Positions 6,031-16,258 of a stretch of DNA of 30,328 bases are shown in pieces. The notes beneath the pieces are model-generated. The model saw only the letters and a list, made by a program, of their open reading frames with translations. It was not told where the DNA came from and searched no databases. The translations under genes were made by a program, and so were the position numbers. The stretch covers positions 1 through 30,328 of the IMG/VR virus record IMGVR_UViG_3300010157_000180, one strand, 5' to 3'. The stretch is from a virus. Numbering within the stretch: the first letter of the stretch is position 1; every line of letters begins with the position of its first letter.

Positions 6031-9000
6031 TTATGGCTTGGACAGCTCACTGGCTTTGCCGGTGACCAGGCCGCGCACATAGTCCGCTTTGCTTGTGGGT
6101 TCGATCTTGCCGCGCTCGACATCGATGGCGTACCCAACCGGACGGCCAAGGACCGTCACCGGAATGCCTGTAGCCAAGCTCAACAGAGTGAGCACATCGC
6201 GCACGTTGCGCCCTGTGACTTCTTTGTCTGGGCTCACCACGTTGATCACAGTCTTGCCCACGCCAATGGTGGCCGCCTCAAGGGTCGACACCGACGGGCT
6301 GGTGGTCATGCGGTCATCGTAGGGCTTGTCATTGAACGCAGTGGTAAGCGCAGTATAGGCAGCAGTACCAAACGGCAACAGAGCTGTGGCGCCCTTAATC
6401 TGGGAGCCAAAGAACCACTCAGCAAACTCATCGAGGTAGCCGTCGTCGTCTTCATCATCCCAGCCGCCGCCCAGGCTGCGCACAATGGCGTCTGCCAAAA
6501 TCATCGGCATGGCAAAGCCCAGCATATAGATCATGCCCAGCTTGCCCTTGTTTCCGCGCCAGCCCATGTCCCTGAACACCTTGATGAACTCGTTGGAATT
6601 GAGGTTGGCCAGCATGTTGAAGTATCCAGAGAACTGAATCAGCGTTTTGTAGAACGGTGTGCCCACTTCAAACGCGGCCACATCTTCTGGTGTCAGGCTG
6701 GACTGAGTCAAGCGCACAACAGCATCAGCGCGGTGCACAGCCTCGCTCATTGCCTGCTTGTCGCTGGTATCCTTGCCAGACTCTGCCATGGTTTGGTTGA
6801 AGGTCGCTGTCCAGGTGACAACGTCGACCTGATTCTGGAATGCCGACTGCAAGAAGTAGCCATGATGCTGGGCCCAAGACTGGACCTTGTCAAACTTGCT
6901 TGGGTTGAGCAGCAACTGGTTCATGGCGTCCTGCATGTCGAACACCTGGTTGTGCAGGCGGTCGGCCATGAACTGCGAGAGCTCGGCCACTTCTTCTGTC
7001 ACTTTCTGGGTGTTGCCCATGTACTCAAACAAAGACGACTTCAAATAGGTCGGCTTGACTTTGAGCATCGATGGGAAATAGCCGGTCACCTGCTGCAATG
7101 CGTTGGTGATGTTGGCAAACATGATGCTGATGCCGGTGCGCGAGCGCACACCAGACCAAAACGTGTCGATTGCTTTGAACTTGCCCGGCTCGCTGGTGAT
7201 CTGACGAGCAGAGCGGTTTAGCCAAGGGATCAGCATGTCCTCGACCGCAGTCGGATCGACGCGGGTAAGGTTGTCTGCAAAGTCGCGCTTGCGCAAGATC
7301 TTCAGCGCATCTTTGATTGCCGGCTGCACATGGGCAAAGCGGATCACATCATCGATGTGCTTGGCGCCCAGTCGGACATCGAGGGACAACGGCTTGTTGT
7401 ACTCGACGCGGCCCTTGGTGAATCCCATGCCGGTGCTTGGCATCGATTGGCGAAAATCTGACTCGAGTTCTTCCATCTTGGCCTGGCGCTGCGCATCGCG
7501 AACAATGAATGGATCTGTCTTGGCAGGCACATAGCCACCGCGATAGGTTCCAAACGGGGTCACAACGGGCGTTGCCGACACTTCCTTGAAGTAGTAGCCA
7601 AAGATGTCTTTGTGGGCTTCCTGGGCCATTGGCTTGAGCTCTTCGTTCAGATCCCAGACGGCCTGCGCAAAGTCGTAGTCGACCTTGGTCAGCTTGCCCT
7701 CGGTAATCATGCGCTGCTCAAATGCTTTCCAGTTGGCGGTGTCGATGCTGCCGTCCTCGCGCTGCGTTGCCCAGCCGCGGCCAAGCAGGAGCTTTTTGAG
7801 GTTGGAGTCGTTGCCGGTGTGCAGGATGGCGCCAATGAGCTCGGCCTTGCCGATGCCGCCGTTGCCGTCGCCAAATGTGTAGTTCAGCTCGGGCGCGTCA
7901 ATCTTGCCCACAGGCAGGTCCAGCTTTTGGATGAGCTCAACGTACTGCTTGACAAACTTGTTGCGGTCGATGCGGTATGCATCCAGAGCTGTACGCACAG
8001 GGCGCCAGATGTACTTGGTAAAGGCGCCAGGGCCATCAGGTCCATCGGTGGCATCTGCCCAGTGCTCGACGCGGCGTGTGATCGCCTTGCCTGCGTAGAA
8101 CTGACGCACCGCCCGGTCCTTGGTGGTAGGAGCTGAACGCTCGCCGGCAACCTCTGCAGGGATGCCAATCACTTCCAGGCGCGCATTGAGCTCGGTGACG
8201 ATGTCATTGATCGCCATGGCCTTGCCTTCGATCATGACCTCGTTTTCGCGCTTGGACTGGAACCACAGCGCCTCGACGGTGTCGCGCAGCACACGGAACT
8301 CGTCCATGGTCAGGTCGGTGTACAGCTTGCTGCCGGTGGCCGCCTGGATGATCAGGGGCTCCATCTCAGCAAAGAGCTCGGGGTTGTATGCCCGCAGCTT
8401 CTCGATGTACTCGACGGGGTTCTTGCCCTTTTGGCCAAGACCGTAGTAGGCCAGGATCGAGCGCGAGGCGTCGACCAGGTCCATGTTGCGAGTCTTGGAC
8501 AGGCGCTCGTCAGTTCTAAAGAACTTCTTAAACCCATCGACTGCCTTGCTCACTTCGTTCTGAGCTGCCACAGCTTCGGCCGCGAGCTGGTTCTGCACCA
8601 GTTGGTTCTGCTTGGCTTTGGCCGCATCTTGCGATTGGCCCTTCTTCATGAACTCAGTGGCCTGGCGCGCGGCCCTGGCTTCGGCCAACGAATACTCGCG
8701 AGCCTTGATCTCTTTGATTGCCTTGCCGTTGATGATGCCCTTGGCCACTTGTTTGGCAGCTTGCAGCATTAAGCGCACAGGCTGGGTGGCTTTGGCCAGA
8801 TGACGCAGCTCCACGGCCACAAACCGGGCGCGTGCCTCGTTGTGCAGCGCTTCCTCGACCGCCAGCTCAACAGAGCGCTGATCGTTCATGTCGCCGTACT
8901 CTTCAAGCATGCGCTGATCTGTGCGCTCGCTGATGGCGTCCTTCAAAGGCTTGGCCTCCATCAGCGCGCGGACCATGGCATCACCGGAGGTAAAGCCAAA

Positions 9001-12000
9001 GATCTCGGCGGCCTGGTCGGGGTGGATGGCGCTGTCAGTTCCCAGCATGCCGTACTTGCCAAAGCCCAAAGCCTTTTTGATGGCGCCCACGATTGGGTTG
9101 TCGCCGTACATGGCTTCGATCTCAGGGATCGACAGCTTGACCGGATTGTCCACGGGCGTGCCGTCCAGTATGCCGCGCTTCAAGAATTCCATGGCACGGT
9201 ACACCGGCTGGTTCTTGATCTCTTCAGCCACTTCCGCAGAAACTTGCTTGCGGATCACATCGGCAGTTTTCTGAATGTCTTTCAAGATCCGGCTGCGAGC
9301 ATTTGACAACCATTTCATCTGACGCATGGTCGCCTTGGTCAGGTCAGTCACAGAAGCGTCGTGAGCCTCGTTCATCATCTCCTGGTAGGCAGCCCACTCG
9401 CCGTCTTCCATGCCGCTTTCTTGCTGGGTCTGGTACAGCGGCATCATGTTGCGCACTTGCTCGGCTTGCTTGATCTGCTCATCGCTGGCCAGCATGCGGT
9501 CCATGACCTGGCGAACTTCGCCGGTCAGCAACGGCAGGTCGACGCCATTCTCTGCTTTGTATGTTGCGTTTAAGTCATCGCGGATCGACTTGTACACCCG
9601 GCGCAGCCAGGATGAGAACTTGTCAAACATCGATTGCTGCTTGATGCTTGGCGCCTTGCCCTCGAACAAGTAGATCTCATAGTTGTAGGCAAAGGACTCA
9701 TGAGCCTTGCGCTTCTCGTCGACCGACAGGTTGTTCCAAGTATCGATGTCAGGCACGCCAAAGAACTCGAGCAGTGTGTCTGCATCGGCTTTGATCTGCG
9801 TGGTCGCCTGTGACATTGTGGCCATGCGGAACAGCATTTCAACGTAGAAGTGCGAAGTCTCATGCGCGAACGTAGAGAAATCGGCCTTCTCGTTCAAGAT
9901 GGTCGTCATGCGCTTGGGGTCAAACCCACCGCGCGCAGGCTGTGCGTACTGGCCAGCAATCTGCTCTGCCTCGAGCTTGGACTGCTGCTTGAGCAAATCA
10001 GGCTGGCCAACTTGCTTGCGTCGTTTCTCGTTGCGCTTGACCGCGCGGCTTTGCTCGGCCACTGCGTCGTCGTACTCTGTGAAGCGCTTGCCGTCGGTCT
10101 TCTTGTGCCATCCGGTGTAGTTGTCATCCAGCGCCATAAATACGACGTCTGGCTGGCCATCATTGAACTTGGCAAAGGCTGCCTTGTCCCAGTCCTGCGG
10201 TGCTTGGTCATCGGACCAGGTCAGGCGCGAGGTGGCCACAAAGCCGTGAGCTGCGTAGAACTCGGGAAGGATCGTCTCGAATGCATCGAGCTTGGTTCCG
10301 CCGGCAGCAACAGCCAGCTCCATGACAGAGCGGCCGGCGCCACCGGACGAGAACACAGAAACGATGTCGCCATCCTTCTTGACGGCCACGCCAGACTTGC
10401 CGTCTTCAGACACAAACAAGCGCATGCCGGCGTAGTCTTCTGCCGGGTAGACATAGACTGCAGCGCCCACTGCGCCGCTGTTGGTTTTGCTGGCTGTGAT
10501 GGCTTCGGCAAATTTGCCAGCATTTTCAGTGCCTGCTGCCAACTCATAGAACGTTGGTGTGGCAATGCCGTTGCCGCGGTATGCACGGCCAAGGTTGGCG
10601 CCAGCTTTCCACTGCTCTACATAGGTAATCCCAAGGCTTTTTAGAACCCGAGGTTTTCCGCCATCTGTTCTGCCTCGGCCCGTGTAAGACCAGGATTGTT
10701 TCTCATTGCCGACTCGATTGGCCCGAGCTGTTCTTGTTGCAACTGCTCCAGCGAAGAAACGCTTCGCTGTTTGAGTGAATCCTCCAGCCTCGACCGGCTG
10801 CCCTTCAATGACAGGCGCTGTTTCATCCTGTAGTCGTGCTCGTCTTGATCGCTCATCTTTGGATTCCTTTTTGAGTGCGTTGGTGATTTTTCTTTCGGAC
10901 ACGCCCTTCTCACGCGCGACAGCCGCGGCCGCGTTCGCATAATCAGGTGCGTCCTCATCGCTGTACCCTTCTGTTGACTCTTCGTCAACAGCAATGTCCT
11001 CTTTGGCTGTTTCGTACAGGCGTTTCTCTGCGTACCAGAGCACGGCCTGAAGGTCGGCCATAGTCAGGTTGGCGTAAGCCGGATCGGTTTTGACCTGCTC
11101 CAGGATGCTGGAAAACACAGAGCGGATGTAGGTGCGCTCATGCGGGCCCACAGGGGCTTCCTTCTGGCCGTCCAGGTACTTGGCCAGGCTGTTGCCTGCC
11201 TTGCGCAGCTCGACGCCCTGTGCGCTCTCGTTGAGCTGGTTGCGCTTGCCTGGGTCCATCGAGGCTTCTTGGATGGCCACGGCCAGGGCATCGATTTCGG
11301 TGCTGGCAATGTCCACACCCACGATGTCGTTTAACCTGGCCTTCTCGTCGCCTGTGGCTGCCTTGACGGCGGCATTCAATCGGTCGGTGGCCTTGGCTTC
11401 TTGCACCGGCATGGACTTGATCAGCGTGCCGGTCCAGCGTCCCCAGGTGCGGACCAACCAGCGGTCCATGGTCAAGGAGTCAAAATTGCCGTACAGGTTG
11501 CTGAAAAATCCGTTGCCGATCTTGGGGCCAATGATGGATGCGCCCTTGACCTTGGTGTCTGCGTGCTCACCGCCTGGCTTTAAATCCTTGGCAATCGAGG
11601 AGATCTCGCCGACGGTGTAGTCGGTCAGCATAAACTTGCGCAGGTTGTCGATGCCCCACTCTTTGACCAGCTCGTTAAACAGGCCAAGCGAATCATTGAT
11701 TGCGCCTTGTGCCTGGCCAGCCTTGAGGTCGGTCGGCATTTGCTTGTTGGCTTTGTAGTGACTGTAGGCAGCCTCGGCCAGCTCAAAGTTCTTGTCGACC
11801 TTCATGCCGTTGGAGGTGGTGGCCAAAGCCCAGACAAAAGCAAACTTGGCATTCTCGTTCGTGGCGATCTCTGGGTGGATCAGCGCCATGACGGCCAAAG
11901 CCTGACGGGTCTTCTCGTCGTACCAGCCGATGGCGTTGGCGTTTTGCTGCAGCGCAAACAGCGCATCCTTTACACCGACGCGCACCAGGTACTCGCTGGT

Positions 12001-14562
12001 TTGCTCGGAAGGGGCAGACACATCCACGCCGGCAGCAGAGGCCAGCTTTTGCAGGACTTCTTGCAGCGCGACCTTGAGCTCACGGCCCTTGTTCCAGACC
12101 TGACCGGTGGCAACCTTGAGCGCGTTCTCAAGTATTGCTGCCTGGTCTACGCCCTCGGGAATGTCGCTCTGTGTGATCTCGGCAACGTCATCGGCCTGCG
12201 CATCTTCCTGGATGTCAATTGCTGGCTCGACTTGCTTGCCCTGCTTGAGCAGATTTGTAGTCTCACGCGACCATGTGCCGTCGTTGAACTGCGACTTGAC
12301 ATCTGCCGGGTCAAACACCACGATCTCTTTGGCATCGGGCGCGACCTGGTAGATCACTCCGTCGTGGCCCTTGGCTTGGAGCTCGGCCGTGAATGCGTCG
12401 GCTGCCTCGCGGCCGCCGGCTTTGACTCGGGCCTTGTCTTCTGCTGTGGCGTAGTAGGGGTTCTCGAGCCGGGCATACAGCGGCATAATGTTGGGCGCCG
12501 CGCCACCGGTGCGCTTCTTCTGGCCAGAATACAGATCTGCCATGTCGGTGCTGTCGGTCAGGTACACGCCCGTGCCAAGCCAGCCACTGTCTTTGCGGTT
12601 GGGGTGATCAGGATCAAACGCGCTGACGTCGTCGGCCGTGCCGTGGTACAGCAGCACCGGCTTGCCTGCTTCGTCCTTGAACACGCTGTCGCCATAGAAG
12701 GCTTCAAATGCTGGTGTGTCTGTGCGAACCTGGCCAGCTTGATCAAACATCTCGGCCGGCGCCACGTTCATGTCGCGCTCGCTTACCACCCGATAAGGCA
12801 TGGCAGCGTACAGCTCGGTGGGCGTCATGCCCATCTCTGCGGCCTTGACCACATACATGTCGCGCACCATCTGAGCATTTACTCGGGCAACGCTGTCCGG
12901 CATGGCCTTGGTGGCCTTGAGCTGCTCGAACATGTTTGTCTCGACTTCGTGCGCGGACGCAATGAACGCTTCTTGGTTGTCCTGCTTTGCAATTGCATCA
13001 GAGGTGGCCTTCTTGAGCTCACCGGTGATCTGCTCAATTGTTGCCTGCGCTTCGCGGCGCGTCATGTCCTCGCCCTCAATTCGCAAATCATCAATGATCT
13101 GCTTGCTGAATTCAGTTGGCGCAATGTTGGTCATGTACTCGCTGACCGGAATGACGATCTCGCCTCCGATCTCCGAGTTCAGCAATTGGTCGCGAACCGA
13201 TGGGGAGATGGCCGCCAATTGATCAGCGATGCCAGATTGACGCAGCACATTGGCCTCGATGTAGACGTTCTCGATCGGGCTGTCTTCGGATACCTGGTTG
13301 ATCCATTCCCGAAATGTCTCGGTGTCGCGCTCACGCACTTTGCTGGCAGTAGCCAAGACATTCATCTTCTCAATGATGGCTGTGCCCTGCTGCGCCCTGA
13401 TGGCGTCTTGAATGCGCTGGTCGTAGTAGTCGGCCGCGGTCTGCATGCCTTTGGCCACGGTCACTTGTCCGCCTGCACCGACGACTGTTGCAATCAGGGT
13501 TTGAGCTGCTGCGCTTGGCCGCTCTTCAATGTAGGTGCTGAATGGTTTTTCTGGATTGAGCGCGGCCCATTCGTTCATGTCTTGCAAGACTGTGGCCAAC
13601 TGTTCGCCAGGGATCTCGAGCGCAACCTGAGTTGCCAATGTTTTGTAAAAAGGTGTGCCTGCTTTCAAGTCACCGATCAACCTGTGCATTGGCAATTTTT
13701 CAGTGGCGTATTCAATGGCCGCCTGACTGATTCCATAGATCAACGACTGAGCAGTGGTCAAGCCTTTTTCTTTGGCTTCCCCATAGGCTCCGCCGCCAAC
13801 AGGCAGCGTCATGGCTATCAATGCTGCAGCTTGGCCACCAGGCATGATTGCCAAAGGCAGCGTGGCCAGGTTTGCGCTCAATGATGCAAGGCCACTGTAC
13901 ACACCCGATTCCACAATGCCTTCACCCTTGGGCATCATGGCTTTGGCTTGGCCGCTGATTGATTCTTGATATTTGCGCAATCCTTCAGAGACTCGAGCAA
14001 AAGGATTTTCTGGCAGGATAGTGCCGGCCAAAGGCTGCGCAAATGTTGCGGCAATATCGACAGGCGCACGAACTGCACCAACCACGCCGGCACTTGCGCT
14101 TTGCAGGCCAGAGATCATTGCCTTGACGCCGCGCGTTATGGCTCCGTCTGTTGGCTGGTATGTGTTGAACGTGCGCTCAGTGTCGCCCAGGTTCTGGGTG
14201 TCGTCGTGCGCAATGTTGGCAAAGTTCGGGTTCACCATGTTTTGGGTGAGCTTGGGTGATGTGTCCATCACGCTCACACCCTTGGCGATAGCCAGGCGGC
14301 GCTTGGCTTCGGTTGTATCTATTGCTGCCGGCGCCCAGTCTTCGTTGAAGTAGGCCTTCATGTCGCGCGACAGACGGATCTTCTCGCCCTCGATGTCGGC
14401 GTTGTTGAATGCTGATGCGTTCAGAGATGATTGGGCAATGGCTTTGCCTGGCTCGCGCACTTGCTGAAGCAATGCGTTGTAGTCTTGATTGCCTGTGCGA
14501 CCTGGACCAGCCGGTCCTTCACCAGCACGCACGCGCGCAAGCAGTTCGTCCAATTCACTCAT
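6031..14562 (-). CDS. Giant polyvalent internal virion protein with ART-like and zincin-like domains
   Basis: 2,843 residues. The start ATG 14562 overlaps the upstream TGA and has AAAGG before it. Order of parts: an N-terminal region with hydrophobic stretches (about 225-260); an ADP-ribosyltransferase-like domain at ~613-760 with YHGT (639-642), LGTGVYLTD (~660-668) and a Glu in KEIVVFDP (E746); a conserved domain of unknown role around 1010-1045 (GNGFFSNLYGNFD, MDRWLVRTWGRW); a possible GNAT-like fold around 1300-1470; and a zincin-like site HETSH (1567-1571) with a candidate third ligand E1629 (E1622 is an alternative) in the ESFAYNYEIYLFEGKAPS context. Long helical segments follow, then a C-terminal membrane-prone region near 2670-2690. 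It ends the block of core and internal proteins, so it is probably packaged in the head and ejected into the host. I see no lysozyme or transglycosylase motif. Individual activities are inferred from motifs. Confidence 0.85.
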   Translation of the reverse strand: MSELDELLARVRAGEGPAGPGRTGNQDYNALLQQVREPGKAIAQSSLNASAFNNADIEGEKIRLSRDMKAYFNEDWAPAAIDTTEAKRRLAIAKGVSVMDTSPKLTQNMVNPNFANIAHDDTQNLGDTERTFNTYQPTDGAITRGVKAMISGLQSASAGVVGAVRAPVDIAATFAQPLAGTILPENPFARVSEGLRKYQESISGQAKAMMPKGEGIVESGVYSGLASLSANLATLPLAIMPGGQAAALIAMTLPVGGGAYGEAKEKGLTTAQSLIYGISQAAIEYATEKLPMHRLIGDLKAGTPFYKTLATQVALEIPGEQLATVLQDMNEWAALNPEKPFSTYIEERPSAAAQTLIATVVGAGGQVTVAKGMQTAADYYDQRIQDAIRAQQGTAIIEKMNVLATASKVRERDTETFREWINQVSEDSPIENVYIEANVLRQSGIADQLAAISPSVRDQLLNSEIGGEIVIPVSEYMTNIAPTEFSKQIIDDLRIEGEDMTRREAQATIEQITGELKKATSDAIAKQDNQEAFIASAHEVETNMFEQLKATKAMPDSVARVNAQMVRDMYVVKAAEMGMTPTELYAAMPYRVVSERDMNVAPAEMFDQAGQVRTDTPAFEAFYGDSVFKDEAGKPVLLYHGTADDVSAFDPDHPNRKDSGWLGTGVYLTDSTDMADLYSGQKKRTGGAAPNIMPLYARLENPYYATAEDKARVKAGGREAADAFTAELQAKGHDGVIYQVAPDAKEIVVFDPADVKSQFNDGTWSRETTNLLKQGKQVEPAIDIQEDAQADDVAEITQSDIPEGVDQAAILENALKVATGQVWNKGRELKVALQEVLQKLASAAGVDVSAPSEQTSEYLVRVGVKDALFALQQNANAIGWYDEKTRQALAVMALIHPEIATNENAKFAFVWALATTSNGMKVDKNFELAEAAYSHYKANKQMPTDLKAGQAQGAINDSLGLFNELVKEWGIDNLRKFMLTDYTVGEISSIAKDLKPGGEHADTKVKGASIIGPKIGNGFFSNLYGNFDSLTMDRWLVRTWGRWTGTLIKSMPVQEAKATDRLNAAVKAATGDEKARLNDIVGVDIASTEIDALAVAIQEASMDPGKRNQLNESAQGVELRKAGNSLAKYLDGQKEAPVGPHERTYIRSVFSSILEQVKTDPAYANLTMADLQAVLWYAEKRLYETAKEDIAVDEESTEGYSDEDAPDYANAAAAVAREKGVSERKITNALKKESKDERSRRARLQDETAPVIEGQPVEAGGFTQTAKRFFAGAVATRTARANRVGNEKQSWSYTGRGRTDGGKPRVLKSLGITYVEQWKAGANLGRAYRGNGIATPTFYELAAGTENAGKFAEAITASKTNSGAVGAAVYVYPAEDYAGMRLFVSEDGKSGVAVKKDGDIVSVFSSGGAGRSVMELAVAAGGTKLDAFETILPEFYAAHGFVATSRLTWSDDQAPQDWDKAAFAKFNDGQPDVVFMALDDNYTGWHKKTDGKRFTEYDDAVAEQSRAVKRNEKRRKQVGQPDLLKQQSKLEAEQIAGQYAQPARGGFDPKRMTTILNEKADFSTFAHETSHFYVEMLFRMATMSQATTQIKADADTLLEFFGVPDIDTWNNLSVDEKRKAHESFAYNYEIYLFEGKAPSIKQQSMFDKFSSWLRRVYKSIRDDLNATYKAENGVDLPLLTGEVRQVMDRMLASDEQIKQAEQVRNMMPLYQTQQESGMEDGEWAAYQEMMNEAHDASVTDLTKATMRQMKWLSNARSRILKDIQKTADVIRKQVSAEVAEEIKNQPVYRAMEFLKRGILDGTPVDNPVKLSIPEIEAMYGDNPIVGAIKKALGFGKYGMLGTDSAIHPDQAAEIFGFTSGDAMVRALMEAKPLKDAISERTDQRMLEEYGDMNDQRSVELAVEEALHNEARARFVAVELRHLAKATQPVRLMLQAAKQVAKGIINGKAIKEIKAREYSLAEARAARQATEFMKKGQSQDAAKAKQNQLVQNQLAAEAVAAQNEVSKAVDGFKKFFRTDERLSKTRNMDLVDASRSILAYYGLGQKGKNPVEYIEKLRAYNPELFAEMEPLIIQAATGSKLYTDLTMDEFRVLRDTVEALWFQSKRENEVMIEGKAMAINDIVTELNARLEVIGIPAEVAGERSAPTTKDRAVRQFYAGKAITRRVEHWADATDGPDGPGAFTKYIWRPVRTALDAYRIDRNKFVKQYVELIQKLDLPVGKIDAPELNYTFGDGNGGIGKAELIGAILHTGNDSNLKKLLLGRGWATQREDGSIDTANWKAFEQRMITEGKLTKVDYDFAQAVWDLNEELKPMAQEAHKDIFGYYFKEVSATPVVTPFGTYRGGYVPAKTDPFIVRDAQRQAKMEELESDFRQSMPSTGMGFTKGRVEYNKPLSLDVRLGAKHIDDVIRFAHVQPAIKDALKILRKRDFADNLTRVDPTAVEDMLIPWLNRSARQITSEPGKFKAIDTFWSGVRSRTGISIMFANITNALQQVTGYFPSMLKVKPTYLKSSLFEYMGNTQKVTEEVAELSQFMADRLHNQVFDMQDAMNQLLLNPSKFDKVQSWAQHHGYFLQSAFQNQVDVVTWTATFNQTMAESGKDTSDKQAMSEAVHRADAVVRLTQSSLTPEDVAAFEVGTPFYKTLIQFSGYFNMLANLNSNEFIKVFRDMGWRGNKGKLGMIYMLGFAMPMILADAIVRSLGGGWDDEDDDGYLDEFAEWFFGSQIKGATALLPFGTAAYTALTTAFNDKPYDDRMTTSPSVSTLEAATIGVGKTVINVVSPDKEVTGRNVRDVLTLLSLATGIPVTVLGRPVGYAIDVERGKIEPTSKADYVRGLVTGKASELSKP

Positions 14563-16250
14563 TGTTGGCCTTTCTTAATGAGCCATGCTTTGACAATTTC
14601 ATCTTCCTTGGCGCCCAGTTTCTTCATGCTGTCGTAGAAGTCTTTGGGCACTACCTTGCCTTCTTTGAGGGTGCGAGCCTCGTAGGCTGGGATCTGATCG
14701 TTCCACATCGAGCCAATCGATACCCACTCACGGTTGGCCGAGCTGATCACGCGCTGGTAGGCTGCGCTGTCAGGTGTCTTGCCAGGGTTCTCTGCGATCC
14801 ATTTGTTTGTCTCTTCAGACATGATGGCCACGAATGCGTCCCTCTTGTCCTTGGATGAGCTCTTGAGCAAAGCTGCTGGGATCGCATCTTGAAGCACTTT
14901 GGTGTCAAATGCTGTCTTAAACTTGCCGTTGTTTTGAACAATTGACAAGGCCATGTTTTGCATCTCTTTGATGCCGTTCGTGCCCAGGTCCAAACGAGTT
15001 ACAAACCCGCTCTCTTTAAATTCTTTGACAAACTGCGTCGGGTCATTGACAGCCAAGTCCATCAAGATTCCGCGCGTCTCAAGTTCTTTGCGGCGCTCAC
15101 CAGGACCGCCCTCGCGCTTGGCAAAGCCATCAAGCCCGGCCAATTGTCCTTGGCCCTTAGCCCAGTTGTACAGGTTGGCAGGAGCATCAACGATTGGCTT
15201 GCCTGGGTTCTTGATGATCCATTCCTGGAACGATCCCATGGCGGCCTTGTTGCCTTCGTCTTGCAATGCTTTGCGCTGTGTGTAGTTGTGCTCGGCGCGC
15301 TGCACTGTTGCGTCGCGCACCTCTGCAGAGATCTTGCCGTCCTTAAACATCTGATCAACGGATGACAATTGCTCCTTGAGCCCACCTTTGAGAGACATCG
15401 ACAAGCGCAAAGAATCATCCTTGACGCCCGCGGTCTTGACCAGGTTTTGCAACTGGTCGACTTTGGTCGGGTCGATCTCTTTGGTCTTGATGGCGTTCTT
15501 GAGATAGTCGCGCGCCTGCGCTGCTTGGTCGTTGGCCACCATGCCGCTGACCACTTCGGTCGCGATCTGAGTTGTGGCTGCCAGAACCAGCTCTTTGCGC
15601 TGTGAGCTGTCTGCAGCCATGCCCATCGTGTCGGCCAGAGAGTTCATCTCACTGATTGCGGTGGACTTGTACAGGTTGTAAGGGCCAGTGGCCTTGCCTT
15701 CCTCGTCCTTCATGTTCCAGGTGCTGGCGTTGGCCACAGCATCTTGAACAGAGGCAGTCGCGCGCGCTTTGGACTCAGCCACGTTATAGACCCTGGCCTG
15801 CTGCATAGCATGCGAGTCGACCTGAGTCATGGCAGTTTGCAAGCGGCGGTTGGCCACCTGGTTGAACATCTTGCGCTGCATGTCAGTCGTCAGCGTTTGC
15901 TCGACCTTCTGCTTGGCTTCGTTCATGCTTTCGATGGTGGCCTTGCGCGAGTCCAGGGCAGGCTTGCCTACGGTGGCCAAGTATCCCTTCTCGGGATCGT
16001 AGATCGATGTGCGCAGTTGATCGGACAACAGGTTGTCTGCTTCCTTGGTGGCTGCATCATCAAGCTCGTTTTGAATGCGGTCTGCAACGGTATGCATTGC
16101 CACACCAGCTTGCATTGTGGCTTGGCCAAACTTCTGGATCTGTTCTGGAGCAGCATTGCGCATGGGCTCTACGCCCGGCGCCTGAAATGGAACCACATTT
16201 GCCGGTTGCAAATCTACGGTTGGGATGTCTTGAACTGGTACGGTTGCCAT
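14559..16250 (-). CDS. Internal virion protein, helical, 563 residues
   Basis: The ATG at 16250 has AAGGAC in the short gap after the upstream gene. The chain is almost entirely predicted helix, with charged residues throughout and many Gln/Ala/Met. The N-terminal 30 residues are Pro/Val-rich (MATVPVQDIPTVDLQPANVV), followed by MRNAAPEQIQKFGQATMQAG. This resembles the opening of internal or ejection proteins in many podophages and their prophages. No enzymatic motif is seen. Its place between a T7 gp14-like core protein and the giant polyvalent protein matches the gp15 position in T7, where the protein forms part of the trans-envelope ejection channel. That functional analogy is inference from gene order and composition. 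Confidence 0.75.
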   Translation of the reverse strand: MATVPVQDIPTVDLQPANVVPFQAPGVEPMRNAAPEQIQKFGQATMQAGVAMHTVADRIQNELDDAATKEADNLLSDQLRTSIYDPEKGYLATVGKPALDSRKATIESMNEAKQKVEQTLTTDMQRKMFNQVANRRLQTAMTQVDSHAMQQARVYNVAESKARATASVQDAVANASTWNMKDEEGKATGPYNLYKSTAISEMNSLADTMGMAADSSQRKELVLAATTQIATEVVSGMVANDQAAQARDYLKNAIKTKEIDPTKVDQLQNLVKTAGVKDDSLRLSMSLKGGLKEQLSSVDQMFKDGKISAEVRDATVQRAEHNYTQRKALQDEGNKAAMGSFQEWIIKNPGKPIVDAPANLYNWAKGQGQLAGLDGFAKREGGPGERRKELETRGILMDLAVNDPTQFVKEFKESGFVTRLDLGTNGIKEMQNMALSIVQNNGKFKTAFDTKVLQDAIPAALLKSSSKDKRDAFVAIMSEETNKWIAENPGKTPDSAAYQRVISSANREWVSIGSMWNDQIPAYEARTLKEGKVVPKDFYDSMKKLGAKEDEIVKAWLIKKGQQ

Positions 16251-16258
16251 GTTTGTCC

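Noticed and set aside
6007-7221. Plus-strand frame of 404 codons
   Set aside because: Antisense shadow of the 3' end of the giant gene; it begins inside the tail fibre leader and has no coherent domain.
11707-13884. Long open frame on the plus strand (725 codons)
   Set aside because: It lies opposite the giant virion gene, whose GC-rich codons produce long antisense frames. Composition is implausible (rich in Cys, His, Trp, Leu), and it has no recognisable family.
2925-16245. 14-base identical string GAACTGGTACGGTT at 2925-2938 and 16232-16245
   Set aside because: A pair of this length is expected by chance in 30 kb, and one copy is inside a coding region.
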